NCBI GenBank assembly: GCA_963422275.1
Contig: OY729418.1
Location: 4,712,001 to 4,776,000 of the forward strand
Direction of reading: 5' to 3'
Source: G963422275 sp963422275
GTDB taxonomy: Bacteria; Pseudomonadota; Alphaproteobacteria; Rhodobacterales; Rhodobacteraceae
DNA length: 64,000 nucleotides
Below the pieces are notes generated by a model. That model did not search any database, had not been told where the DNA came from, and was given only the letters and a program-made list of their open reading frames with translations. Every line of letters starts with the position of its first letter. Position 1 is the stretch's first letter. Below are positions 47,053 to 61,530 of the stretch, piece by piece. Both the position numbers and the translations under genes were made by a program.

Positions 47053-49120
47053 TTACATCTCCATCTCGAACTCGCGGACCTTCTCCTGTTCCGGCTCCCG
47101 CTGCGGCGGTTCCGGGGTCTCCTTCGCGGCGTCCCGGACGGGGTCGGCATCGGATTTGTCGACCGTTCTCTCGACTTCGAGTGCGACTTCCCTGTGCTTG
47201 CCGTCTTCCTTCGCCACCGATTTGTCCGCCGCGGGCTTGACGGCTTCCAGCGCGGCGACCCGCTCGCTCAACGCCTTCGCGTCGTCGGTGACGAGTTCCG
47301 CTTTGTGCCGGACGCCGCTGATCTCGACGTAGAAGCTCTTGCGCGTGGTCAGGTGCGGATGGTTGGCCTCCATCACCGCGACCACGTTGTCGACGGTGCG
47401 CCCCTGGAACCCGTGCACGGTCGCCGCCCAGGCGTGATCGAGATGGCGGAGCTGGGGATCGTGCTTCCAGAGATCCAGCGTCCGCCCGTCTTCCAGCCGG
47501 AAGGAGACACGGCCACCCTGGACGGACGCGACTTCGGCCGTTCCGCTGTTCATCAGCCCCAGCCCAGCGTGGTTGCGCGCCCAGTGGATGCGATCGCCGG
47601 CCCGAAGCTCGATGCCCTCGGCGCGGTAGACCTCAACGGCGCCGCGCTTGGCGCCAACCATGCGGGGCCGCCAGGACACTTCCTCACCCTTCGGTCCCTC
47701 CAGGAATACTGTTCCGACCTCGTGGTCCACACGCGCGATCCGGCGTTCCTCGCCCTTCTCGACGCCGAGGCTCCTGTAGTCCCGGTGGAAGGCGACGATG
47801 TCGCCGGGGGCGTAGTTGGCAGCGGTCGTCTTCTCGGCGTTGGTGTAGCCCAGGCTCACCAGGCGCTCGCGGACATGGCCGTTGATCTCCCGACGCAACT
47901 CGTGGCTCGGGGCCATCAGCCCGGTGGCCTCCCGCGAGGCTCGCCTCGACGGCTTCCAAGAGTTCGGGATCTTTCTGGCGCAGGATCTCGTCCATCACCG
48001 CCGTGGTCATGCCCGCCCGTTGCAACTGCGCGAAGGGCTTGCCGGCATAGCCCTGGACGCCGACCACGCGGTCTCGGGAGGCGAGGATCGTCTTCACCGC
48101 CTCGCGCTGGCCGGTATTGAGGCGTCCCCGGTGCAGGAACGGAACCGCTATCCAGCTCCGCATGACGAGCCGCGACGTCCCTTGGCCCCGCTCCATCAGC
48201 GCAATCGTCTCCTTCTCAGCGGCGAGCGCCCTGTCGGTGGTGAGCGACTCGCCCGGTACCGGCAGGTTGGCAGCGTGGAGCGCGCCATCGCGTTCCATCT
48301 GGGCCACGGCGTTCGGAGTCCCCGATTGCGACCGCACCGGGCTGCCGGGCGATTGCGGCCGCAAGCAGGTCGTTCCTCGCGAACACCGCCTCGCGAGCCG
48401 CATCCGGCGGTGCCGGCCCGGGACCGTCCTTCCCGTTGCCGGACAATGGGGAGTTTCATTTGGTCGGATACCCGTTCTATATCCTTCGTCCTCGTCCGGG
48501 ATACCGCCTCGGCAACCAGCGCCCGCGCATCGAACCCGAGTTCCGTGGCCTGCTTCTCCCAGACGCGCCACGCCCTCCGCCAGTTCCGCCCGGTGGATCG
48601 CGCTGATCGCCTTCTGCTGGCGGTAGAGACCGTCATTGACCATCGTGCGCCACTTCGCATCGGCGCCCTGTACCATGTTTGCGATCACGCAATGAGTGTG
48701 GAGCCGGGGATCGAGGTTCCTGGAAGTATCGTGCCTGAATCTGGCGACCACCGTCCTCTGATCGCCAGCGTGGACCATTGCGCCCGAGTCTCCCTGCAAC
48801 CGGGTGAGCACCGCGTTCTTCTCGATCCAGCCGAGCGTCGTCCTCACCGCCCGGTCGTGGGCGGCGACGATGCGCTCGTCGCCGCCGACCAGCGCCATCA
48901 AGGATACCGACTTCGGCGCGGACACGGTGACGTCCCGGCCGGGGCGGTGGTGGACCTTGCCGTCCCTGCCGCGCTTGCCCAGATGCGGGCCGTCTGGAAC
49001 CCGGTCTTCGAGGATCGCCTTGAAGGTATCGGAGTCGACTGGGCCGGAGAGCCCGAGCGCCTCCGCGCCCCTGCCCGCCCCCTGCGCCGGCGAGGCGATC
49101 ACGCCGATCGAGGCCACCAT
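47053..49120 (-). pseudogene. wrecked MobF-type conjugative relaxase/helicase (TraA-like)
   Basis: Starts at MVASIGVIASPAQG, the N terminus of TraA-type relaxases. A deletion removes the next 20-30 residues and the frame resumes at AEALGLSGPVDSDTFKAILE. The relaxase core has DVTVSAPKSVSLMALV and the third metal-histidine motif DPRLHTHCVIANMVQ. Frameshifts follow near 48640 and 48300. In the helicase part Walker A is cut (VGVQGYAGKPFAQ in place of GYAGTGKTT). A frame change near 47900 leads to the intact-looking tail with VHGFQGRTVDNVVAVM. It cannot be functional. It marks the island as descended from a conjugative element. Confidence 0.85.
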
Positions 49121-49234
49121 CGCGGACGAGGCTTGCCGATGGCCGGGAGCATTGGTCTCTTCGGAGCCTGCATTCCGCAGGGATACGCCCATTGCGGTAA
49201 AAGAACAAGAAGAGAACGCGCTGGTTCGTACATA

Positions 49235-50242
49235 ACCCCAATTCTGGATAAGAGGGGTGAGGGGGTTCCCAAATCGGGCGTGGCCTGATTCTGTATCCGC
49301 AACCAAAATCAACGGATGGGATCCCCTCAATGAGCACCTCCATCATCGCACTGTTCTGCTGTCTCGACGACTTTGCAAAGACCTTTGAAGAATGGGAGCG
49401 GCATCGGCTGATCGGCACAGGCCGCCAGCGCTCGCGCTCGGGCAAGCTCTCGCTCAGTGAAAGGCTCTTCATCATGGTGTTGTTTCATCTCTCGCCCTTC
49501 AAGAATTTCAAGGCTTTCCGGTTCCATGGCGTGGAGCGGAAATATCGCGACTGCTTTGGAGACCTGCCGAGCTGCGGACGGTTTGTCGCCCTGATGCCGC
49601 GCTTGCCGGTTCCGTTTTGCATCTTGATGCAATGCTTTCGCGGTGAGGAAACCGGGGTCTGTTTTGTGGACAGCGCCAAGCTCGCTGTCTGCCACAACGC
49701 ACGGATCAACCGGAACAAGGTCTTCAAGGGACTGGCCAAGCGGGGCCGAAGCACCATGGGGTGGTTTTTCGGGTTCAAGCTGCATCTGGTCATCAACGAC
49801 AAGGGTCAGGTCATGGCCGTCAAGATCACGCCTGGAAACACCGACGACCGCAAGCCGCTTGAGACCATGATTGCCGAGTTGGAAGGCAAGGTGTTCGGCG
49901 ATAAAGGCTGCATTTCGAAGCCGCTTTTCCAGCGTTTGTGGCAACAGGGCCTGCACCTGATCACTGGCATTCGCCGCAACATGAAAAACTTTCTTCTGCC
50001 CATTCCGGACCAAATCATGTTGCGGAAGCGGTTCATCATTGAAACGCTGTTCGATAAACTGAAATCGAGCATGGGATTGGAACGCACACGACACCGATCC
50101 CCAACAAATGCCTTCGTTCATATCCTGTCATGTCTGGCTGCCTATATTCTGGCGCAGCCAAAGGTCAAAATCGGCAAAATCGTCGTGCCAGACGCCATTC
50201 GGTGCATTCCAAAAGAAAACAGAGCTTATCCATAACTCGGGT
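49235..50242 (+). mobile_element. intact-looking IS982-family insertion sequence
   Basis: About 1.0 kb, bounded by inverted ends AACCCCAATTCTGGATAAG (49235-49252) and CTTATCCATAACTCGGGTT (50225-50242), which match at 15 or so of 19 positions. ACAT flanks both sides, a likely target duplication. The single transposase gene is uninterrupted. It sits between the relaxase relic's 5' end and hsdR's 3' end, so it may have removed sequence at that junction. Confidence 0.82.
49330..50235 (+). CDS. IS982-family transposase
   Basis: A 301-residue DDE transposase filling the insertion sequence. The family phrases are FVDSAKLAVCHNARINRNKV with first Asp, KGLAKRGRSTMGWFFGFKLH, then TPGNTDDRKPLE. The second Asp is in FGDKGCISKPLF, and the Glu in IETLFDKLKSS. 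Length is at the upper end of the family's usual 290-300. No stop or frameshift is visible, so the element may still move. Confidence 0.9.
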   Translation: MSTSIIALFCCLDDFAKTFEEWERHRLIGTGRQRSRSGKLSLSERLFIMVLFHLSPFKNFKAFRFHGVERKYRDCFGDLPSCGRFVALMPRLPVPFCILMQCFRGEETGVCFVDSAKLAVCHNARINRNKVFKGLAKRGRSTMGWFFGFKLHLVINDKGQVMAVKITPGNTDDRKPLETMIAELEGKVFGDKGCISKPLFQRLWQQGLHLITGIRRNMKNFLLPIPDQIMLRKRFIIETLFDKLKSSMGLERTRHRSPTNAFVHILSCLAAYILAQPKVKIGKIVVPDAIRCIPKENRAYP

Positions 50243-50404
50243 TACATAGGTCCGGAAATTGGCGGATGCTCGTACCTGCGGCTCGAGCGACGCCGCGAAA
50301 CACGATGGACCTCGGGGTGGCGCACCGCCGAAATGCCTGTCACGCCAGATGCCGTCTTTCGTCCCCGACGGAGACCAATTCCCCTGCCGGAGGACGCCTT
50401 CGCC

Positions 50405-53548
<3,144 letters not shown>

Positions 53549-53554
53549 GTGGTA

Positions 53555-54691
53555 TCAACCGTATTCCGACTCTTGCCCATCATCGCGCAAGACGCCTTCC
53601 AGGCGAGGATTCAGCAACCTCCACCGCTGACCTGCACGCTCAAGGTCACCCTTCAGTACAACCGGCGCCCGGTCCTTGTGAGCCTGGACCGCCCGCTCGT
53701 AATCCGCCTGCTCCAGAACCGCCAGGACCGACTGCCTTTGCCCGTCGACTTCGGTCCTGAGTCTGATCGTTCCGTCGGCATCTTCCTCTTCGCGTTCCAG
53801 GATGCGAACGAAGCCATGGAGACGCATGTCGGGTTTCGGTGCGCGCTCCCGGAGGGAGCGCGCGGCCTCGCGCAGCAGCGCTGCATCCGACTGTCCGAAT
53901 CGCACGACCGTCCCCGGCGTCCCCATCGGCCGCGTGCGAGCCCACGAGACGCCGACGTCCAGCGCCGGAAACGGCTCGATAATCTGGGCCAGAGACTCGC
54001 AGAGATTGGCGCTCACCCCACTGGCCACAGTCTTTCCGAAGGCGTTGCCGTCGCCGGAACCCGCCCGTTCCGCCGCCTGACGCGCCGCAGCCAGCGCCTC
54101 GACGAGCCGCCTCGTCATCCGCCGCGCCATCGGCGCGTTGCGGTCATCCGGATCCTCGAACAGCGCCGGCATGGGCAGTGGCACGACCGGCGTCAGCAAC
54201 GTCACCACGAAGCTGCCCTGGTCCGTCTGTCCGAGCCGCATTTGCCGCAGCAGTTCTGTCGCTTCCCGATTCGCTCCCGCTCGGTATACCGGTCGCGGCT
54301 CCTGGAGCGAACATGCCGCAGATAGCACCATGTCTCGAGCGCCGTGGACAAGGTTCACGCCGTCGTTCAACCCGAGACTGCCGTCATCGCTCTCTGCCGT
54401 TCGAATGCGAATGACGTCGCGGTCCGCTGTCACCAGCGATCGGTATACGGTCAACTCGTCCTGATCGGCAATTTGCGCAAAGGTCCCGATCAACGCTGCC
54501 ACCGCACTCGCATAATCCCCCAATCGCGGCGTACGCGGCACGATGATCTCCGGCAGCGTGTCGCCGATATAGACGTCCGAATGCTCGCGGTATGCTTCAT
54601 GCTGCCTCCAACCCGCAATGCGGGCGTAGGCGGACAGCGCCGCTGGCGAAACCGCCAGCAGCGCATCACGGTCGTGAATGCTGACACGCAT
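53555..54691 (-). CDS. unknown 378-residue protein inside the hsd operon
   Basis: No family recognised. It begins MRVSIHDRDALLAVSPAALS. A mostly alpha/beta composition with an Arg/Glu-rich helix (MARRMTRRLVEALAAARQAA, about 180-200) follows. The C-terminal 90 residues look like a beta-rich domain (LHGFVRILEREEEDADGTIR, ... APVVLKGDLERAGQRWRL). No membrane segment or nuclease motif is evident. Its ATG overlaps the DUF4365 stop by one base (TGATG) and hsdR starts 6 nt later, so it is clearly part of this operon. Its C-terminal region may be a nucleic-acid or nucleotide-sensing domain, but that is a guess. Confidence 0.75.
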   Translation of the reverse strand: MRVSIHDRDALLAVSPAALSAYARIAGWRQHEAYREHSDVYIGDTLPEIIVPRTPRLGDYASAVAALIGTFAQIADQDELTVYRSLVTADRDVIRIRTAESDDGSLGLNDGVNLVHGARDMVLSAACSLQEPRPVYRAGANREATELLRQMRLGQTDQGSFVVTLLTPVVPLPMPALFEDPDDRNAPMARRMTRRLVEALAAARQAAERAGSGDGNAFGKTVASGVSANLCESLAQIIEPFPALDVGVSWARTRPMGTPGTVVRFGQSDAALLREAARSLRERAPKPDMRLHGFVRILEREEEDADGTIRLRTEVDGQRQSVLAVLEQADYERAVQAHKDRAPVVLKGDLERAGQRWRLLNPRLEGVLRDDGQESEYG

Positions 54692-55187
54692 CAGAGTTCT
54701 CCTGCCTTGGACCGTTCCATCAATTCTTGCAGGGTTTCGACATCGAGTAAGTTCCGTTCGGGAACGTGAACGGTTACGGTCTGCTGACCCGCGATTTCAT
54801 CATGGTTCCGTTGCAGGCTCAGCCAGTAGGCGCGACGCCGCAGGGTGAGTTCCTCCGCAGTCACAATCATCCACCGCGCCTCATCTCCCGGAAGCTCCAG
54901 CACCACGAGCAACCGCGGTGTCTGCGTCTCGACACGAAGATCGTTGTAGTTCTTGATGGACAGCGGGAACGGCACGAAGCCGTCGCGCGCCTCGCCGATC
55001 CTGGCCGTGGCCTTGAGTTGCAGGTCGAGCGCCGGGCGGTATGCGCCTCCCGCCTGGATCCGCAGATCCACGCTGTCCCGATCGGGTTGCGGCACGGAAA
55101 CAGAGTAGCCTGCGCGAACCGCCAACGCCCTGGCATAAACGAGCGACAGGCCTTCCATTTGGTCGGGACCGGTCAGCAAGCCGTCGA

Positions 55188-55191
<4 letters not shown>
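54691..55191 (-). CDS. DUF4365 protein, possible PD-(D/E)xK nuclease
   Basis: A 166-residue protein. EGLSLVYARALAVRAGYSVS then DSVDLRIQAGGAYRPALDLQ and LKATARIG are the start of DUF4365. The D...D-x-QLK arrangement (Asp in DSVDLRI, then DLQLK) resembles the catalytic core of restriction-like nucleases. The C terminus has a beta-hairpin and a helix ending LQELMERSKAGEL. It overlaps the HsdS fusion by 4 nt at its start and the next gene by 1 nt at its stop. A nuclease or regulatory role in the RM system is inferred only. Confidence 0.75.
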
Positions 55192-56977
<1,786 letters not shown>

Positions 56978-56981
<4 letters not shown>

Positions 56982-57391
56982 CGGTCCGCCTTCGCGCTCA
57001 GCGTCGCGTGAAGCCGCACGAGGACGGGGTGGTAGCGGTCCCTGATGAGCGTTTCCGCTTCGAGAGCGGCGCTTTCCCGGTAGGCATGGCTCAGGACATT
57101 GCGCCTTTCCAGCGCTTCCAGGAGGAGTTCGCAGTCCCGCTCGTCGATGTAGTCGACCTCGAAGCTCCTGCGGATGGCCGAGCGGGGAACCTTCTCCTCG
57201 TATCCCTCGTAGAACAGGAGGTCTTTCAGGACGTTCCAGGACAGCTCGAAGCAGAACTCGAACGTCTTGACCAGCCCGGCGCGTTCGAGGCTCGAGTAGG
57301 ACTCCTGCGCGCACGCCTCGCTGAGTTGCGCAAGCGCCAGCCCGAAACTGGCAAGACGCAGCTTCCAGCGCGTTTCGTCGGTACTGCTCAC
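56978..57391 (-). CDS. HI0074-type nucleotidyltransferase-binding protein, HEPN-like
   Basis: A 137-residue all-helical protein of the HI0074 (nucleotidyltransferase substrate-binding, HEPN-like) family. The wording RAGLVKTFEFCFELSWNVLK, then PRSAIRRSFEVDYIDER and RRNVLSHAYRESAALEAETL is typical. RNVLSHAY (97-104) is an exact RX4HXY motif, which in characterised HEPN toxins is the RNase site and carries the tyrosine that MntA-type enzymes AMPylate. It starts with GTG overlapping the hsdM stop (GTGA) and ends in ATGA with the MNT-HsdS gene. It is likely the toxin half of a HepT/MntA-like pair, though HI0074 homologues are not all toxic. Confidence 0.85.
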
Positions 57392-58983
57392 GCTTCGCTG
57401 CCCCGGAAGCCCAGCGCCTTGAGATTTTCTGCAATCGCAGCGTCGAGCCGCGCGCCCTCGGCCTGCTGCGCCTGCAACTCTGCAACCAGCCGCGTCATCT
57501 TGCCCTCGAACGGCTCGCCGTCGTCCTCGCGCGGGGCTGCACCGACATAGCGGCCGGGCGTGAGCACATGGCCGTGCTTGCGCACTTCGGCGAGCGGTGC
57601 GCTCCGGCAGAAGCCGGGGACATCCTCGTAGCCGCTGCCGCCCCGCCAGGCATGGCAGGTATCGGCGATGCGGGCGATGTCCTTGTCGGTCAGTTCGCGG
57701 TGAGTGCGGTCCACCATGCGGCCGAGCGCCCGGGCATCGACGAACAGCACCTCGCCGCGCCGGTCGCGGAACCTGCCGTTGCCCCGGTCCCGCGCCAGGA
57801 ACCACAGGCAGGCCGGGATCTGGGTCGAGTGGAAGAGTTGGCCCGGCAGCGCCACCATGCAGTCCACGAGACCCGCCTCGATCAGCTTCGCGCGGATCTC
57901 GCCCTCCCCAGACTGGGCCGAGGACATCGAGCCGTTGGCGAGCACGAAGCCGGCCGCGCCGCCCGGCGCCAGATGGTGCACCATGTGCTGCACCCAGGCG
58001 AAGTTGGCGTTGCCCTTCGGCGGGACGCCATACTTCCAGCGCTTGTCGTCGGCGAGCCGCTCGCCGCCCCAATCGGAGACATTGAAGGGCGGGTTGGCGA
58101 GGATGAAGTCGGCCTTGAGGTCGGGATGGCGGTCGGCATGGAAGCTGTCGCCATGGGCGATCCGGCCCTCGATGCCGCGAATGGCGAGGTTCATCCTGGC
58201 GAGCCGCCACGTCGTGTAGTTGCTCTCCTGTCCGTAGATCGAGATGTCGCCGCGCGCCTTGCCGCCATTGCCGTTCCCGGTCGCGTGCGCCCGGATGAAT
58301 TCGACCGACTGAACGAACATGCCGGACGAACCGCAGCACGGGTCGTAGACCCGGCCCCGATACGGCTTCAGCATCTCGACCAGGAGCTGGACCACGCAGC
58401 GCGGGGTGTAGAACTCACCGCCCTTCTTGCCCTCCGCGCTCGCGAACTGCGAGAGGAAATACTCATAGACCCGGCCGAGCACGTCTCTGGAGCGCGCCTC
58501 CTCATCGCCGACGCGGATATTGCCGATCATGTCGATGATCTGGCCGAGGCGCCGCTTGTCGAGGCCCTCGCGGGCGTAGTCCTTGGGCAGGACGTCCTTC
58601 AGACTCGGATTGTCGCGCTCGAGCGCCGCCATGGCGTTATCGACGATCTGGCCGATTGTCGACTGCCGCGCCTGCGCCTTCAGACGGCTCCAGCGCGCCT
58701 CGGGCGGGACCCAGAAGATGTTCTCCGCGAGATACTCGTCACGGTCCTCGGCAGCATCCGCGCCCCATTCGGCGAGCACCGCCGCGCGACGCTCCTCGAA
58801 GGCGTCGGAAATGTATTTCAGGAAGATCAGCCCGAGGACAACATGCTTGTATTCGGCCGCGTCCATCGAGCCGCGCAGCGCATCGGCCATCGCCCACAAC
58901 TCTGCCTCATGGCCGGTCGTCGCGCCGCCGTCCGGCCTGGCTGTCGCGTCGCCTCGCTGTTTTCCGGGTCGTCCCCGCGCCAT
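57388..58983 (-). CDS. hsdM: type I modification methyltransferase subunit M
   Basis: Adenine-N6 methyltransferase subunit of 531 residues. The N-terminal helical domain (AAEYKHVVLGLIFLKYISDA) is followed by motif I (YDPCCGSSGMFVQSVEF, about 215) and motif IV NPPFNVSDWGG (about 305). The latter is the N/D-P-P-F/Y catalytic site of N6-adenine methylases. FYTPRCVVQLLVEML and FSSAQSG-type spacing agree. It is the first gene of the operon; the region upstream (58984-59000) joins the integrase relic. GTGA overlap with the next gene. Confidence 0.95.
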   Translation of the reverse strand: MARGRPGKQRGDATARPDGGATTGHEAELWAMADALRGSMDAAEYKHVVLGLIFLKYISDAFEERRAAVLAEWGADAAEDRDEYLAENIFWVPPEARWSRLKAQARQSTIGQIVDNAMAALERDNPSLKDVLPKDYAREGLDKRRLGQIIDMIGNIRVGDEEARSRDVLGRVYEYFLSQFASAEGKKGGEFYTPRCVVQLLVEMLKPYRGRVYDPCCGSSGMFVQSVEFIRAHATGNGNGGKARGDISIYGQESNYTTWRLARMNLAIRGIEGRIAHGDSFHADRHPDLKADFILANPPFNVSDWGGERLADDKRWKYGVPPKGNANFAWVQHMVHHLAPGGAAGFVLANGSMSSAQSGEGEIRAKLIEAGLVDCMVALPGQLFHSTQIPACLWFLARDRGNGRFRDRRGEVLFVDARALGRMVDRTHRELTDKDIARIADTCHAWRGGSGYEDVPGFCRSAPLAEVRKHGHVLTPGRYVGAAPREDDGEPFEGKMTRLVAELQAQQAEGARLDAAIAENLKALGFRGSEA

Positions 58984-58999
58984 GCCGCGCCCTTCCGGT

Positions 59000-60055
59000 C
59001 AGTTGTCGCTTCGCCATCCGCCCCGGACAATTGCCGGAGAGCGGCCTTTCAGTCCCGTTCCGCAGCCGGACTGCTTGCGGAAATCTGCAGCGCGCCGCCG
59101 GACAGCATACAATCGACTGCCCGCATCCTGCGACCGCGACCGAAGCATGACCTGTTCCGGCGCGCGTGATGCAGTGACCGATTCCGGGCTTCCCATTGCA
59201 CCCATCAGCTCGTCGATCCTGTCTGCCATGCGCTGCGCCGGCTCCCGGAGCTGTCCAACGGTCCAGGCCGCTTGGTCAGCGAGCGCGGCAACATGAGTTC
59301 GCGCTCCGCCACCGTGATGAAGCAGTTGCGAAGCGCGTGGAACCAGAACTTCGCGCCGCCAGCCTTCGTGATGGCGGCGTAATGCGCGCGAGGATATCCC
59401 CGAGCTGGCGCGTGATCGGCAACTCCAGCGGCACCCCCGTCTTGGTCTCCTCGACCCGGAACAACCCCGCCTCCAGATCCACCCGCTCCCAGTGCAGGGG
59501 GAAGATCTCGCCCCGGCGCATAACTGTGCAGAGGCCGAACAGGAACACGTCCCGGTGCACCGGATTGCGCACCGCCGCATCGATGCCCGCACGCCATTTC
59601 GGCAGAACCTCCGCCGGAAAGGAAATCCGCTTCCGGCACGCGCGGTGGTAGCGCCCGCCGCCGGCCAGCCACAGCTCGACCGGATTGCGCAGGCCCTCGT
59701 GGCCCACGCAGGGCCTGCGGAAGACCGAGCGCAGGAACGACATCGTCTGATTGGCCGGCACCGGGCCGCGCTGTTCGGTGATGAGGTGGAAGCAGGCCTC
59801 GATGTCGCGCCGGGCGATCGCATCGAGCGGACGCGATCGCCAGTCGCCCAGATAGAGGTCGGTATGTCGGCGGCAGGACTTTTGCGTCGAATCGGCGCGC
59901 CCGCGGTCCGTCTCGATGTAGTCGTCGCAGGCCTCTCCCAATGTCGGCAGGGCGCGGGCATCGGCGCGCTTGTCGGCGGGCTCCAGCGCCTCGACGGTCC
60001 GCTTGGTGAGGGTGAGCTTCACCTTGGCGACGCGTTTTGCGGAGTGCTGATTCAT
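59000..60055 (-). pseudogene. tyrosine integrase (P4-type), frameshifted and lacking the catalytic C-terminal part
   Basis: Starts MNQHSAKRVAKVKLTLTKRT but jumps to PTLGEACDDYIETDRGRA, so the N-terminal DUF4102-type domain is mostly deleted. The catalytic Arg box LCTVMRRGEIFPLHW is present; the FHALRNCFITVAEREL (HxxR) box is in another frame. The C-terminal AAWTVGQLREPAQRMADRI is in a third. The stretch between LTKR and WTVGQL, which should hold the His and catalytic Tyr boxes, is missing by about 20 residues. Two frameshifts plus deletions make it inactive. It marks the right end of the island, beside hsdM. Confidence 0.8.
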
Positions 60056-60421
60056 GGAGCGATCCTACCGCCTGCGCCCGAATAGTCAACCCTGAGGTCA
60101 ACCCAAGAAAAAGAATTGGAGCGTAGCAGAGCCACCGTCTGGCGGCGTATGGCGACAATGTCATCTCACAAAGCATTGTAAATGCGCTACTATTGTCATC
60201 CCCTGTCCACACCTGTCTACGCATGCCCTCGATTGAACGAAGGGTTCGTCACCCCGCTATGCAAATCACTGATGGTTCAAGAAACTAGGCACTAGGCAAG
60301 AGTTGCCCTTGTCGTTCGCGGTGCCGGTTACGGCCGACCTTTCCGTCATCCCTGAATCCGCTTGGCCGCAGGCAAGCGAGCTGCAGAGGTATCGAGGATA
60401 GGCGTCCCGCCTGACATGGCT
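60056..60421. other. island right edge, gene-free
   Basis: Two direct copies of GTCAACCC at 60085-60092 and 60097-60104 could be integrase arm sites. A CTAGGCA tandem duplication lies near 60286-60299. No tRNA gene and no clear att core matching the left edge was found. GC content drops back to core level here. Confidence 0.4.
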
Positions 60422-61138
60422 TTAGCCTGACCGCTCTTGCCTGATCAGCATTGTCCAGTTTTCGCCAAGCGCCTCGCCGTCGAGGCGACGCTGCAATTGG
60501 TTGCGCACGTCGTTCCATCGGAATCGAACTGAATTGGTCACAATCTCATGGTCCAGCTGCTTGAACGTGTCGGACACTGGCGACGAGTTCGCGAGGGCCT
60601 CGGGGCTTTCTGAGAACGCCGTCGCCCCGACAGCGGCATTTGCCCAAATCGTTGCTCTTGCCCGCTTGGAAAAGGACTTGCAAACCTCTTCCTCGATCAC
60701 GGACGCGCATTTTCCCTCGAATGTTCTCCTCACGCACTCACCATGGCAGTAAGCCGCAAAAGCGGCCGTCTCTTCCCGGTCCATCAGACTGCCGCTTGCG
60801 ACCAAGGCTGCGGAATACACAGTAAGGTCGGAGAGGCATGCTGCATAGACTGTCCACTTGGCGGCGTTTAGGGACGGAGCGAAGCGCTCGTCCTTGAAAA
60901 TGGCCGCGTAGCTGCGCCCCATTCGTGTCTTCAGATAACCGTACAGGGAGGTTTGCGCCACGTAAGCTGACCGTGTATGGATGAACTCGATGAGCTTTTC
61001 CGCCTCGTTGATGCTTGACTTATCGAAACGGATGCGAAAGACACGCTGGAGTCTTGATATGGTGCAGGCAAGGTTCCCGATCACTGATTTCCCGTGATCT
61101 GCCGCATTGAGTAAAAAATGTTGCAAAAGCCTTCGCAA
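60422..61138 (-). CDS. conserved-looking unknown helical protein
   Basis: Not recognised. It is a soluble-looking, helix-rich protein with blocks such as AAKWTVYAACLSDLTVYSAA and LKTRMGRSYAAIF. Cysteines are scattered (CHGECVRRTFEGKC). The frame reaches an ATG at 61303, but that overlaps the DUF4212 gene on the other strand, so I prefer a TTG at 61138 (238 residues). Neither has a good ribosome-binding site. It is convergent toward the island edge and divergent from the symporter genes. Possibly a phasin-like or regulatory protein, but that is unsupported. Confidence 0.5.
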   Translation of the reverse strand: MRRLLQHFLLNAADHGKSVIGNLACTISRLQRVFRIRFDKSSINEAEKLIEFIHTRSAYVAQTSLYGYLKTRMGRSYAAIFKDERFAPSLNAAKWTVYAACLSDLTVYSAALVASGSLMDREETAAFAAYCHGECVRRTFEGKCASVIEEEVCKSFSKRARATIWANAAVGATAFSESPEALANSSPVSDTFKQLDHEIVTNSVRFRWNDVRNQLQRRLDGEALGENWTMLIRQERSG

Positions 61139-61254
61139 AATTGTTAGGGAGCCTTGTTGTCGAGTGGTCAGCCTTCGGGTTTGGCTTCTCTTCCATTGAG
61201 TAGCGTTTTTGCTATTTTTATTCTCAGGCGCAATTACAACGATAAGGAGGTTGC

Positions 61255-61518
61255 ATGCCAGAAAAATCTGGAAGAAACCGCGACGAGCATTGGAGAAGAA
61301 CACGGAACCTCACGATTTGGGTCTTGGTTTTGTGGTTTATCTTCTCTTTTGTCGTCCATTGGTTCGCTCAATCCCTGAATGGGGTATCTTTCATAAGCTT
61401 CCCTTTGGGTTACTATTTCGCCGTCCAAGGTTCTCTGATCATTTTCGTCCTCTTGATATTCGGACAGAATTTGCTGCAGGACCGGATCGACGAAGACACC
61501 GGCCTTATTGGCGAATAA
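61255..61518 (+). CDS. DUF4212 small subunit of a sodium/solute symporter
   Basis: An 87-residue inner-membrane protein with two membrane helices (about 22-42 and 52-75). EHWRRTRNLTIWVLVLWFI then SFISFPLGYYFAVQGSLIIF is the DUF4212 signature. These proteins are encoded directly before an acetate/monocarboxylate-type symporter and are thought to be its small subunit. A very strong AAGGAGG ribosome-binding site precedes the ATG. The symporter starts 12 nt after the stop. Confidence 0.92.
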   Translation: MPEKSGRNRDEHWRRTRNLTIWVLVLWFIFSFVVHWFAQSLNGVSFISFPLGYYFAVQGSLIIFVLLIFGQNLLQDRIDEDTGLIGE

Positions 61519-61530
61519 TCGAGGCTCGAC

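Noticed and set aside
57568..59169. 533-codon plus-strand frame
   Set aside because: Antisense to hsdM, whose methyltransferase motifs are complete.
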